DNA from: Rhodoferax sp.
GTDB taxonomy: Bacteria; Pseudomonadota; Gammaproteobacteria; Burkholderiales; Burkholderiaceae_C
Direction: 5' to 3'
Assembly (NCBI GenBank): GCA_018061265.1
Contig: JAGOUM010000001.1
Coordinates: 62,001-126,000, forward strand
DNA length: 64,000 nt
Part shown: positions 10,152 to 18,250 of the stretch, piece after piece
How positions within the stretch are numbered: position 1 is the first letter of the stretch
Layout of the letters: every line of letters starts with the position of its first letter
Made by a program: the position numbers and the translations under genes
The notes under the pieces: model-generated
Database searches by the model: none
The model's input: the letters and a program-made list of their open reading frames with translations, nothing else
Told to the model about the DNA's origin: nothing

Positions 10152-11888
10152 TCACGGCTGCGGGTTGTCCGAAAACAGGACCACCCGGTTTCGTCCTGCC
10201 TGTTTGGCCAGGTACATGGCCTGATCGGCATGACTGGCCAACACAATGTCGTCACTCCCGTGGTCGGGAAAAATCGCGATGCCGATCGAACAGGAAATTT
10301 GCAAGTTCTTGCCCTCGATCTCAAAAATCCGCGCCAATGCTTCACGGATTTTTTCCGCTACGCCCGAAGCCATCTGGCCCGCATCGTCGGTGACGCTGCG
10401 CAGCAGAAGAACAAACTCATCGCCACCGATTCGCGCCACCGTGTCGGACTCTCGCACACAAGACAATATCCGCTTCGCCACAACTTTCAGCAACTCATCA
10501 CCGATGGCATGGCCGTAGTCGTCGTTCACTGGCTTGAAATGATCGAGATCCAGAAACAGCAGCGCCAGATGGGTCTGATCTCGACGCGCCGCGGTTAACG
10601 CCTGCTGCAGTCGGTCGGAAAACAAAGCCCGGTTGGCCAGTCCGGTCAGGCTGTCGTGCTGCGCCATGTGCTGCAGTCGTGCCTGACTTTGCTGCAGCGC
10701 TGCGGTACGCTCCGCCACACGTGCCTCGAGTTCGCTACGCGCGGTCCAGACGCTTTGAGCCATGCCCGCAAACAATTGCATCAGGTGACCAATCTCGTCT
10801 TTGCCGCCTTTGGGTAAATCTTTGGGAGAAAATTTGTCGCTTTGAACTTGCTCAATGGCGCGAGCCAGGCGATTGATGGGTTGCAGCACGACTCTTCCAA
10901 GAAGTACATTAAAGGCAATCAACGCGGCTAACAAAGACAACACAAATACCAGCAACATGCCGACAAAATTCTGCATCGGCAGCAAGGTATTCACATCCAG
11001 CAAGGTGACCTCATACCAGTCGATTTCGGGCAAGTAGGCCAATCCCACCAGATATGGCTGACCGTGCATCTGCACCATACGGCTCACGGTCTTGGTGGGC
11101 TGCTGCTCAATTTCTTTCATCGCTGCAAGTACCGACTGGCGGTCTTGGTCACTCTCAAACAACATGTCCAGCGTCTTGTGGTTGCCCGCTGACTTGGTGA
11201 TGCTGGCGAAGTCGATCAGCTTTTCGTCGCGATAGACCTGAATGGCACCCACATGGTCAACAAACAGGCTGGTGATGCCGGGCTGACTGTTTTCAACGAC
11301 CTCGCGGATAAATGCGGACAGGTCCAAGCCGGTACCGGCCACACCCAGAATGTCATTGCCATCACGGATCAACACGTCAATCCATAGTTTGGTCACGCCA
11401 AGCGGCAGGTCGGGATTGACATTGATATGCATGTCGCGGTTCTGGGCGATGATGTCGTAGAACCAGCGGTCAGCCGATTTTTTTGTGTCCAGGGTGTAGC
11501 GCAAAGGCGCCGCTGCGTATTCGTTCTTGGCGTTATTGTGGTAGTAGCTGCCACTGGGGTGCAGTCCGACAAAATAACTCTTGTCGGCAAAGTTCACCCT
11601 GAAACTCTCAAGTTCGATCAGCGCACGGCGAGTCAGGTCGGCATCCTCAGGCTGACGCGCCCAGGCTTTGATCAAGGGCGAGTTGGCGAGTTGCCGCGAT
11701 AGCGCAATTTCGCGCATGATCGGTTGCATCATGCGCACCTTGTCGTAGAGCACCTGTTTCTCGGCGTAGCGCATGGCCCATTGCGACACGATCCCCACCG
11801 CCTGCTCACGCGCCACCCACCAGGCCAACACCCCAGTGGCAATGGTCAGCAACGCACTCAGCAACAAAATTCGAGTTTTCAGCTTCAT
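10152..11888 (-). CDS. Membrane diguanylate cyclase: periplasmic Cache-like sensor, HAMP, GGDEF
   Basis: Makes c-di-GMP from two GTP. The 578-residue protein has an N-terminal membrane segment (about 6-25), a periplasmic dCache-like sensor to about 285 and a second membrane segment near 300-320. A HAMP linker and a short coiled coil (ELEARVAERTAALQQSQARL) follow, then a GGDEF domain with intact GGDEF at 488-492 and a product-inhibition site RESD at 479-482. An active, feedback-inhibited cyclase is therefore expected. I place the start at the ATG at 11888, preceded by GAGAGGTGG at good spacing; an upstream TTG at 11906 has no such support. It converges on the cytochrome lipoprotein gene. Confidence 0.9.
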   Translation of the reverse strand: MKLKTRILLLSALLTIATGVLAWWVAREQAVGIVSQWAMRYAEKQVLYDKVRMMQPIMREIALSRQLANSPLIKAWARQPEDADLTRRALIELESFRVNFADKSYFVGLHPSGSYYHNNAKNEYAAAPLRYTLDTKKSADRWFYDIIAQNRDMHINVNPDLPLGVTKLWIDVLIRDGNDILGVAGTGLDLSAFIREVVENSQPGITSLFVDHVGAIQVYRDEKLIDFASITKSAGNHKTLDMLFESDQDRQSVLAAMKEIEQQPTKTVSRMVQMHGQPYLVGLAYLPEIDWYEVTLLDVNTLLPMQNFVGMLLVFVLSLLAALIAFNVLLGRVVLQPINRLARAIEQVQSDKFSPKDLPKGGKDEIGHLMQLFAGMAQSVWTARSELEARVAERTAALQQSQARLQHMAQHDSLTGLANRALFSDRLQQALTAARRDQTHLALLFLDLDHFKPVNDDYGHAIGDELLKVVAKRILSCVRESDTVARIGGDEFVLLLRSVTDDAGQMASGVAEKIREALARIFEIEGKNLQISCSIGIAIFPDHGSDDIVLASHADQAMYLAKQAGRNRVVLFSDNPQP

Positions 11889-11974
11889 GTTCCACCTCTC
11901 TGGCAACGCCGCCCCAGGCTTTCAGGCTTTCAGCCTCTCACCCAATTGTGCGCGAACCTGAGTGTGGTTGAAAT

Positions 11975-11991
11975 ATTCAAACTATTTGAAT
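11975..11991. promoter_or_regulatory. Perfect 7-3-7 inverted repeat, candidate operator
   Basis: ATTCAAA-CTA-TTTGAAT is a perfect inverted repeat in the 204 bp between the diguanylate cyclase gene and the divergent cytochrome b561 gene. It is AT-rich against its surroundings and sits about 100 bp upstream of the cytochrome start. The symmetry suggests binding of a dimeric regulator, but I cannot name one. Confidence 0.35.
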
Positions 11992-12092
11992 TCATTCGTC
12001 AACCATGTTGAACTTGTTTGTACTCAACACTCCCTAGACTTCCTCCAGTCGGAACAGGTTTATGCCTGATTCATTGTTAACTGGAGTTTGTT

Positions 12093-12668
12093 TTGACCGC
12101 CTCATTGATTGAACCTTCAGCCATGCAGGCACGCTATAACTCGCTGGCGATCGCGCTGCACTGGGTGCTGGCCATCACCATCACAGGACTATTCGTTCTG
12201 GGCGTCTACATGCATGAGTTGCCGTTCTCGCCTTGGCGGTTGAAACTCTACAACTGGCATAAGTGGGCAGGCATCAGTGTGTTGGTGCTCTCAACCCTGC
12301 GACTGGTCTGGCGTCTGATTCATCGTCCTCCGCCACTGCCTGAAGCCATCGCCCGGGCCATGCCACGCTGGCAAACCAGGGCACACCGTGCAACGCATCA
12401 CTTGATGTACGGGTTGTTTTTTGCCGTGCCGCTTTTCGGTTGGGCCTACAGCTCGGCCACGGGCTTTCCGATCGTCTGGTTCGGACTATGGCCTTTGCCC
12501 GACTTTTTTCCTGCAGACAAGGTGCTGGCTGAACTGATTGAACCACTGCATCAATGGTCGGCCCTGGCGCTGATGGGACTGGCCGTGGTACATGTGGCCG
12601 CAGCACTCAAGCACCAGTGGGTAGACCGCGACGGCCTGTTGCAGCGCATGCTGCCAGAACGCCACTGA
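12093..12668 (+). CDS. Cytochrome b561 (YceJ-type)
   Basis: Di-haem cytoplasmic-membrane cytochrome of the bacterial b561 family (191 residues), which passes electrons from quinol or to superoxide or small carriers. Four membrane segments carry His residues in the expected places: IALHWVLAI (helix 1), NWHKWAG (start of helix 2), ATHHLMYG (helix 3) and LHQW...VVHVAAALKHQW (helix 4). The start is TTG at 12093, with GGAG seven bases upstream; the next ATG (12123) has no ribosome site. Two YceI genes follow on the same strand, the pairing seen in E. coli yceJ-yceI. Confidence 0.9.
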   Translation: MTASLIEPSAMQARYNSLAIALHWVLAITITGLFVLGVYMHELPFSPWRLKLYNWHKWAGISVLVLSTLRLVWRLIHRPPPLPEAIARAMPRWQTRAHRATHHLMYGLFFAVPLFGWAYSSATGFPIVWFGLWPLPDFFPADKVLAELIEPLHQWSALALMGLAVVHVAAALKHQWVDRDGLLQRMLPERH

Positions 12669-12718
12669 GACCTCGACGTCAATGTATCCATCCTGATCCT
12701 AACCAGGCCAACTTCACC

Positions 12719-13291
12719 ATGTCTACCCGATTCCTACAACAAACCCTTCTTGCCAGCTTATTGGTGGGACTGAGCCTGGGCGCGTGCGCACAACAAAAGC
12801 TGCTGCCAGCACAAAGTGAACTCGGCTTCACCGCCCGTCAGATGGGAGTTCCTGTGACCGGACACTTTCGCAGGTTTGATGCAACCATCAGTTTCGACAA
12901 CAGCAAGCTGAAATCCAGCAAAGTTGATTTGACGATCGACATGGCCAGCGCCACTCTGGGTAGTGCCGAAATGGATCACGAGTTACCCAAAACACCTTGG
13001 TTCAACGTACCCAGGTTTCCCCAAGCCCGATTCAGTTCCACAAGCATTCGATCCCTGGGCGCAGGCAAGTTCGAGATGGACGGCCAGCTCAACATCAAGG
13101 GCCAGACACAAAACGTGCGGGTGCCGCTGAGCATGACCCAATTCGGCGCGGTCACCGTGGCCGCCGGTGTTTTGCCCATCAAGCGACTGTCGTTCAAGAT
13201 CGGCGACGGCGAATGGGCCGACACCTCCATGGTGGCCGACGACGTGCGAGTGCCTTTTAAGTTTTCCCTCTCCGGTGTCGCCAAACTTTGA
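12719..13291 (+). CDS. YceI family periplasmic/lipid-associated protein (first copy)
   Basis: YceI proteins are lipocalin-like beta-barrels that bind long isoprenoid or other amphiphilic molecules in the periplasm. This 190-residue copy has an N-terminal export signal; SLGACAQQ could be a lipobox (Cys21) or an ordinary signal-peptidase site. Typical YceI elements follow: SELGFTARQMGVPVTGHF near the N-terminus and FEMDGQLNIKGQTQNVRVPL in the second half. It begins 50 bp after the cytochrome b561 gene, and a second YceI gene follows after 49 bp. The open frame extends further upstream without a signal sequence, so the ATG at 12719 is preferred. Confidence 0.88.
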   Translation: MSTRFLQQTLLASLLVGLSLGACAQQKLLPAQSELGFTARQMGVPVTGHFRRFDATISFDNSKLKSSKVDLTIDMASATLGSAEMDHELPKTPWFNVPRFPQARFSSTSIRSLGAGKFEMDGQLNIKGQTQNVRVPLSMTQFGAVTVAAGVLPIKRLSFKIGDGEWADTSMVADDVRVPFKFSLSGVAKL

Positions 13292-13340
13292 CGGCACAGC
13301 GGTACCTTTTCCATTGACTTTTCAACCTTCTGGAGCTTTT

Positions 13341-13913
13341 ATGCGTTCAACCCTTTTGCCTCTTGCCACCGCCGTCCTGCTGGCAAATGCTGCGTCAGTA
13401 CAAGCCGCAGCCTATGCCATCGACCCAACTCACACCTTTGTTACCTTCGAGATCAGTCATTTCGGCACCACGACCAACCGTGGCCGTTTTGACAAAAAGG
13501 AAGGCAGCGTGGAGTTCGACCGTAGCGCCAAGTCCGGCAAAGTCACGCTGGCTGTAGACACCACCTCGATTAATACGGGCACCCCCGCATTTAACAGACA
13601 CCTGCAAAGCGCCGACCTGTTCGACGCCGAGAAACACCCGACCATGAAGTTTGTGGCGGATCAGTTCAAGTTCAGTGGCGACAAAGTGGCCGAGGTGAAT
13701 GGTGCACTAACCCTGTTGGGCAAAACACATCCACTCACACTCAAAGCTCTGAACTTCAATTGTTACGACAGCCCCATGCTCAAGCGTGAAGTTTGTGGCG
13801 GCGACTTTGAAGCCAGCCTGGACCGGACACAGTACGGCATGAACTATGGCATCGACTGGGGTTTCCCAAAGAATGTCCGACTGGTGATTCAGGTGGAGGC
13901 GGTCAAACAATAG
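13341..13913 (+). CDS. YceI family periplasmic protein (second copy)
   Basis: Second YceI protein in the same operon, also 190 residues. It has a standard signal peptide (cleavage near VQA-AAY), followed by YAIDPTHTFVTFEISHFG, a textbook YceI start, and later GALTLLGKTHPLTLKA. TGGAG lies about six bases before the ATG at 13341. The two copies are clearly different in sequence, suggesting different ligands rather than a recent duplication. The operon with cytochrome b561 suggests a role in handling isoprenoid quinones or in membrane redox stress; this is inference. Confidence 0.9.
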   Translation: MRSTLLPLATAVLLANAASVQAAAYAIDPTHTFVTFEISHFGTTTNRGRFDKKEGSVEFDRSAKSGKVTLAVDTTSINTGTPAFNRHLQSADLFDAEKHPTMKFVADQFKFSGDKVAEVNGALTLLGKTHPLTLKALNFNCYDSPMLKREVCGGDFEASLDRTQYGMNYGIDWGFPKNVRLVIQVEAVKQ

Positions 13914-14000
13914 GCTCTCTGCATTTTCACGAACGTTTTCAGGCTCCAGCCCATATTTAACAACAATTCATTGCTATATTATTAATACTATCCTGCTGGT

Positions 14001-14534
14001 TCAGCGTGGCATCATCAGCTGATGCTGTCCAAGCAGGATACGTAAGCGGTATTGATCATTGTCGATCTGCTGCAGTTGACGTCGCAGACGCCGGCGTTCG
14101 TCGTCACTGTTGGCCTTGTTGAGCAACTTTTGCAGGCGATCAATTTCGCGCGAGTTGTCCTGGATTTGCTGGTTGGTCCGGTAGACCTGCAAGCCCGCGT
14201 TGAGATAGCGAGAAAACTCGGACTCACCTGCCTGACCCACGCAGACTTGCGACTTGCTTTCCTGCCCTTCGGTGCCGGCGCGCCACCCGTTGGTGGCGGT
14301 GCAGTAGCGTTGGATGCCGGTATCCCAGCCCTGCCGGTAGGCGCGTGAGTCCGGACGCACGCCGATCTTGCCGCAGTCCTCGGTGTAGGCAGCAAGTCGT
14401 TGCTCGGCAACCCCGGCTGCCCCGTCCTTAAAACCCACCCGACCCCAATCGGCAGCCCGACATTCCGACTCCGACATTGACTCACAGCCGCCAAGCAGGG
14501 CCGCAAGAAGCACCAGCGCAATTGATCTGAACAT
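14001..14534 (-). CDS. DUF2799-type lipoprotein with C-terminal coiled coil
   Basis: Lipoprotein of 177 residues and unknown function. Starting at the ATG at 14534 (GGAG about ten bases upstream) gives a short signal with lipobox LGGC. A Cys-containing region follows (SECRAADWGRVGFKDGAAG, then EDCGKIGVRPD and a YRQGWDTGIQRYC motif) that matches what I know of DUF2799. The last 60 residues are strongly charged and helical (EIDRLQKLLNKANSDDERRR), probably a coiled coil. A longer upstream extension of the frame has no signal sequence and is rejected. It lies 22 bp downstream of the HemG-like gene. Confidence 0.75.
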   Translation of the reverse strand: MFRSIALVLLAALLGGCESMSESECRAADWGRVGFKDGAAGVAEQRLAAYTEDCGKIGVRPDSRAYRQGWDTGIQRYCTATNGWRAGTEGQESKSQVCVGQAGESEFSRYLNAGLQVYRTNQQIQDNSREIDRLQKLLNKANSDDERRRLRRQLQQIDNDQYRLRILLGQHQLMMPR

Positions 14535-14556
14535 ATGACCGCGTCTCCGATAAATT

Positions 14557-15123
14557 CTATTCAACACGCTGTGACGGCTGTTGAGCTGGCAAAGGCAGTT
14601 CACACACGGCATGCGCAAAAACTTCCACCTGCGCCCAGTCAGTGAACTCAATCACCGCCTTCGGGTCGGTCGGGCCGTGCGTCATCAACATGATGAGTCG
14701 GATCATCTGGCGGTCAAACCAGTTGTAGCTCGGGTAGTTGAGCTTGCCGGCGAAAACCTCCACAAGTTGGGGTTTCCAGCTAATTTGCCGTAAAAACTTT
14801 TTAAGGTAAGGGTTGGTGTCGGGGCGGTTTTTATTGGGTTTGCGCGCCACGATGTTGACACTAAAAAAAGCGCTGGGTCGGCTCTGCAGAAAACCCTGGC
14901 TTTTCGCAATGAAATGCGCGACTTCTGGTTGATGATGGCCGTAGCGGATACTCGCGCCAATCACGATGCGCTCAAACTTGTTGAGGTTGAGTGCAGACGC
15001 CTGGTTGAGCGGCACCAGCGTCACACGCTGCCCCAATGCCGTCATGACAAACTTCAGCCGCTCGCAAATATGCAGCGTGTGACCGTCGGTGGTGGAATAT
15101 GCCAGCAGCAGATGATGCGCCAT
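14557..15123 (-). CDS. hemG: Flavodoxin-fold protein, HemG-like protoporphyrinogen oxidase
   Basis: Menaquinone-dependent protoporphyrinogen IX oxidase candidate, which would carry out the penultimate step of haem synthesis at the cytoplasmic membrane. The 188-residue product starts MAHHLLLAYSTTDGHT, the flavodoxin FMN-phosphate loop in its HemG form. It contains IVIGASIRYGHH and the long insert NPYLKKFLRQISWKPQ expected of HemG, followed by the family-like AGKLNYPSYNWFDRQMIRLI. Start chosen at the ATG at 15123; an earlier start at 15153 adds ten residues ahead of the flavodoxin fold. Other haem genes are not nearby. Confidence 0.8.
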   Translation of the reverse strand: MAHHLLLAYSTTDGHTLHICERLKFVMTALGQRVTLVPLNQASALNLNKFERIVIGASIRYGHHQPEVAHFIAKSQGFLQSRPSAFFSVNIVARKPNKNRPDTNPYLKKFLRQISWKPQLVEVFAGKLNYPSYNWFDRQMIRLIMLMTHGPTDPKAVIEFTDWAQVEVFAHAVCELPLPAQQPSQRVE

Positions 15124-15180
15124 AAGACCACTTTGCGGCACTTTGCACCTCACCCACGAGGTGCAACGCGCCGACTGGGT

Positions 15181-17235
15181 TCAGTCGTCGCCAAGATTGT
15201 CAGGTTTGAACGCAGCGGCCAGCTTGGCCTGGGTATCGGCGCTGACCTGAGCGTAGTGTGAAAACGCCAGACTGTACGAACCCTGACCGCCAGTGAGCGA
15301 TTTGAGTCGGCTTTGATAGTCGCCCAACTCGGCCAACGGCATCTGGCCACTGATGGCTACGGTACCGGCCGGCCGCGGCTGGGTGCCGGTAATGTGGCCA
15401 CGTTTGCTGGCCAGGTCACCGGTGAGGTCACCAATGGCGGACTCGGGAGCCACCACCTCGATGTTGACCACAGGTTCCAGCACGATGGGGTTGGCTGCCA
15501 ACACGGCCTGCAAGGTCGCTTTGCGTGCGGCAGCGACAAAGGCCACCTCTTTGCCGTCGACGGCGTGGGTCTTGCCGTCGTGAACGATCACACGCAGGTC
15601 GTGCAGCGGAAAGCCACCCACCGCGCCATCGGCCAGCGCCTGTTGCACGCCCTTTTCAACGGCTGCCATGAACACGCCCGGGATGGCACCGCCTTTGACG
15701 ATATCGACAAACTCAAAGCCCGCACCCCGCGCCAAGGGCTCCACCCGCAACATCACCTCGCCAAACTGGCCAGCACCGCCACTTTGTTTCTTGTGGCGGC
15801 AATGGCCCTCAGCCTTGCCCAGAATGGTTTCGCGATATGCGATCTGCGGCACACTGGTGTCGAGCTCAAGCTTGAACTGCTGCTGCATGCGCAGCATTTT
15901 GGAGCGCAGATGCATGTCGCCCAGACCACGGATGATGGTTTCGTTGGTGCCGGGGTGGCGCTCCACGGTGAAACAGGGGTCTTCAAGTTCAAGCTTGTGC
16001 AAAATCTCGAACAAGCGCTGCTCGTCACCTTTGCGCTTGGTCTGCACTGCCAAACCCTGCATGGGCTGCGGGAAAACCAATGGCTTGAGGTGAATATCGT
16101 CCTCGTCATGTGAGTCGTGTAAAACGCAGTCAAAGTCAATCTCGTCGACTTTGGCCACGGCACCAATGTCGCCTGGCACCAAGGCAGGCACCTCCACATA
16201 CTCCTTGCCCTGCAGGCGATACAAATGCGCCACCTTGAATGGCCGCTTGGCCGATCCAGCAAACAGTTGCTGTTCCTTGCGCACAGTGCCCTGGTGCACA
16301 CGGAAAACCCCCACTTTTCCGATGAACGGATCAACAACAATCTTGAACACGTGGGCCAACACATGCAGCGCATCGTCAGGCTGCGCGGTAAACGCCTGCG
16401 GCTGTGCGCCTAATTCACCCTTGTAAAACGGTGGGGGGTTGCCCTCAGCCGGGTTAGGTGCCAGTTTGGCAAGGGCGTCGAGCAGTTGCGGCACACCCGC
16501 CCCAGTTTTTCCTGAAACGAACAAAATCGGGATCAAATGGCCAGCACGCAGCGCTTTTTCAAACGGCGCATGCAACTCCTGAAGTGTCGGATCTGCACCA
16601 TCTTCGAGGTAACGCGCCATCAAATCGTCGTCTTCTTCGACCAGTTGATCGATCAGAGCACGATGCGCTGCCGCCACCGACGCAAAGTCACTTTCACCAT
16701 CGTCATGCCCCAGCAGTTCAACCACATCCTGACCGTGCTGGGTGGGCAAATCAAGCAACAGGCACTGTTTGCCAAAACGTTCACGAATCTGGTCAACCAG
16801 AGCGCTCAAATCAATATTCTCAGCGTCGATCTTGTTAACGACAATCATGCGGCACAAGCCACGTTCACCCGCCAGATCAAACATGCGCTCGGCTGTCAGC
16901 TCGATCCCGGTCTGGGCACTGATGACAATCAAGGCCGTGTCAACCGCCGCCAAAGCACCAATGGTCTGGCCAGCAAAATCAGGGTAGCCAGGGGTGTCGA
17001 TGAGGTGAATGAGGGTGTCCGCGCTGGTCAGGCTGACCAGTGAGGACTGCAACGAGAAGCCCAACTGCTTTTCAACCGGGTCAAAGTCACACACGGTGTT
17101 GCCTTTTTCCACCGCACCTCGGCTGGCAATGGCCCCGGTGGCCGCCAAAAGGCTCTCGACCAAGGTGGTTTTGCCAACAGCCCCATGCCCAACCAGGGCC
17201 ACAGCGCGGATTTTTTCGGACAGATTCAGGCTCAT
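15181..17235 (-). CDS. Elongation factor G-like GTPase (EF-G paralogue)
   Basis: Translational GTPase of 684 residues with EF-G architecture: G1 GHGAVGKT (16-23), G3 DTPGYPDF, G4 NKID, then EF-G domains II-V (domain IV around RETILGKAEGHCRHKKQSGG, domain V around GDLTGDLASKRGHITGTQPR). It is not the main FusA: it stands alone rather than in the rpsL-rpsG-fusA-tuf operon, and the G1 loop is GHGAVGKT instead of AHIDAGKT. It belongs to the fusA2-like group of undefined role (ribosome rescue, recycling or stress translation are possibilities). Start at the ATG at 17235, preceded by AAAGAGAC. Confidence 0.88.
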   Translation of the reverse strand: MSLNLSEKIRAVALVGHGAVGKTTLVESLLAATGAIASRGAVEKGNTVCDFDPVEKQLGFSLQSSLVSLTSADTLIHLIDTPGYPDFAGQTIGALAAVDTALIVISAQTGIELTAERMFDLAGERGLCRMIVVNKIDAENIDLSALVDQIRERFGKQCLLLDLPTQHGQDVVELLGHDDGESDFASVAAAHRALIDQLVEEDDDLMARYLEDGADPTLQELHAPFEKALRAGHLIPILFVSGKTGAGVPQLLDALAKLAPNPAEGNPPPFYKGELGAQPQAFTAQPDDALHVLAHVFKIVVDPFIGKVGVFRVHQGTVRKEQQLFAGSAKRPFKVAHLYRLQGKEYVEVPALVPGDIGAVAKVDEIDFDCVLHDSHDEDDIHLKPLVFPQPMQGLAVQTKRKGDEQRLFEILHKLELEDPCFTVERHPGTNETIIRGLGDMHLRSKMLRMQQQFKLELDTSVPQIAYRETILGKAEGHCRHKKQSGGAGQFGEVMLRVEPLARGAGFEFVDIVKGGAIPGVFMAAVEKGVQQALADGAVGGFPLHDLRVIVHDGKTHAVDGKEVAFVAAARKATLQAVLAANPIVLEPVVNIEVVAPESAIGDLTGDLASKRGHITGTQPRPAGTVAISGQMPLAELGDYQSRLKSLTGGQGSYSLAFSHYAQVSADTQAKLAAAFKPDNLGDD

Positions 17236-17441
17236 ACAAGTCTCTTTTTTGGTGTTGCAATGGGTAGCAAGTTTACGCCTGTGGCAAAGCCGCTTTGGCA
17301 GGGGCAACCGTCGAAAACGCGTCGGCCTTTGCTGCAGATCAACCCAAGGTGAATTCGTGCCTTCAGGTCAACATGGGCACTGCCATCATGTGCCTGGCCC
17401 TAAGCGTCAGAGACAATGATGCCCAAGCGATCATCCACGAC

Positions 17442-18206
17442 ATGTCTCCAGAGTTCATCATCCTGTTGCCACTGACCTTTATAGCGGCCGTGCTCAACGC
17501 CGCTGTGGGTGGCGGCGGCCTGGTGCTCATTCCGGGCATGCTGACCTTGTACCCCGGTGTGACACCGGCCAGTCTCCTGGCCACTGAAAAGTGTGCGTCT
17601 GCGGTCGGGCAGGCCACCGCCGCTCAACAATATGCCCGGCGCATGGCGCTGCCCTGGCGATTGGTACTGCTCACAGCGGCGATGGCGTTTGCGGGAGCAC
17701 ACCTTGGAGCACGGGTCATCGCTGTTTTGCCGGGCCACTGGATCAAGCCTTTTGTGGTGGTGCTGCTGGTGGTGATGTTGTTGTACACCTGGTTTCGCCC
17801 CGAGTTTGGCGCCCGGGATACGCAACAGCCAATCAGCCGACGCGACTTGGCGCGCGGCTTGGGGCTGGGCACGGCCATCGGCTTTTACGAAGGTTTTTTT
17901 GGGCCGGGTGCAGGCAGCTTCCTGATTTTTTTGTTCGTGCGAGTATTCCACTTTGACTTCATGCGGGCCACCGCCTGCGCCAAGGTGGTCAACATGGCGT
18001 CCAACCTGGGTGCATTGGCCTATTTCATCCCCGCCGGTTTTGTGCACCCGGAGCTGGCCCTGCCGATGATGGCGACAATGATTGCAGGCTCCTATGTTGG
18101 CAGCCATTTGGCCATGCGTGGTGGCAACAAGTGGCTTCGCCGACTTTTCCTCGTGCTGGTACTGAGCCTGCTCGCGAAGTTGATCAGTGATATTTTGCGT
18201 GGCTGA
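17442..18206 (+). CDS. TSUP (TauE/SafE) family membrane permease
   Basis: Sulfite/organosulfonate exporter-like transporter with about eight membrane segments in 254 residues. Family features are the glycine-rich first helix LNAAVGGGGLVLIPGMLTL, the KCASAVGQ stretch, and the second repeat GLGTAIGFYEGFFGPGAGSF. The start is uncertain: the ATG at 17442 gives the normal TSUP N-terminus, but an in-frame ATG at 17373 is also possible. The substrate cannot be assigned; members carry sulfite, sulfoacetate, thiosulfate or other small anions. It diverges from the EF-G paralogue and converges on the EamA gene. Confidence 0.85.
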   Translation: MSPEFIILLPLTFIAAVLNAAVGGGGLVLIPGMLTLYPGVTPASLLATEKCASAVGQATAAQQYARRMALPWRLVLLTAAMAFAGAHLGARVIAVLPGHWIKPFVVVLLVVMLLYTWFRPEFGARDTQQPISRRDLARGLGLGTAIGFYEGFFGPGAGSFLIFLFVRVFHFDFMRATACAKVVNMASNLGALAYFIPAGFVHPELALPMMATMIAGSYVGSHLAMRGGNKWLRRLFLVLVLSLLAKLISDILRG

Positions 18207-18250
18207 GTTCGCACTGCGCTGTTGACTGTGGACGGCTGCGCATAGGATTC

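Noticed and set aside
12554..12718. Upstream extension of the first YceI protein overlapping cytochrome b561.
   Set aside because: It would bury the signal peptide; the ATG at 12719 gives a normal export signal.
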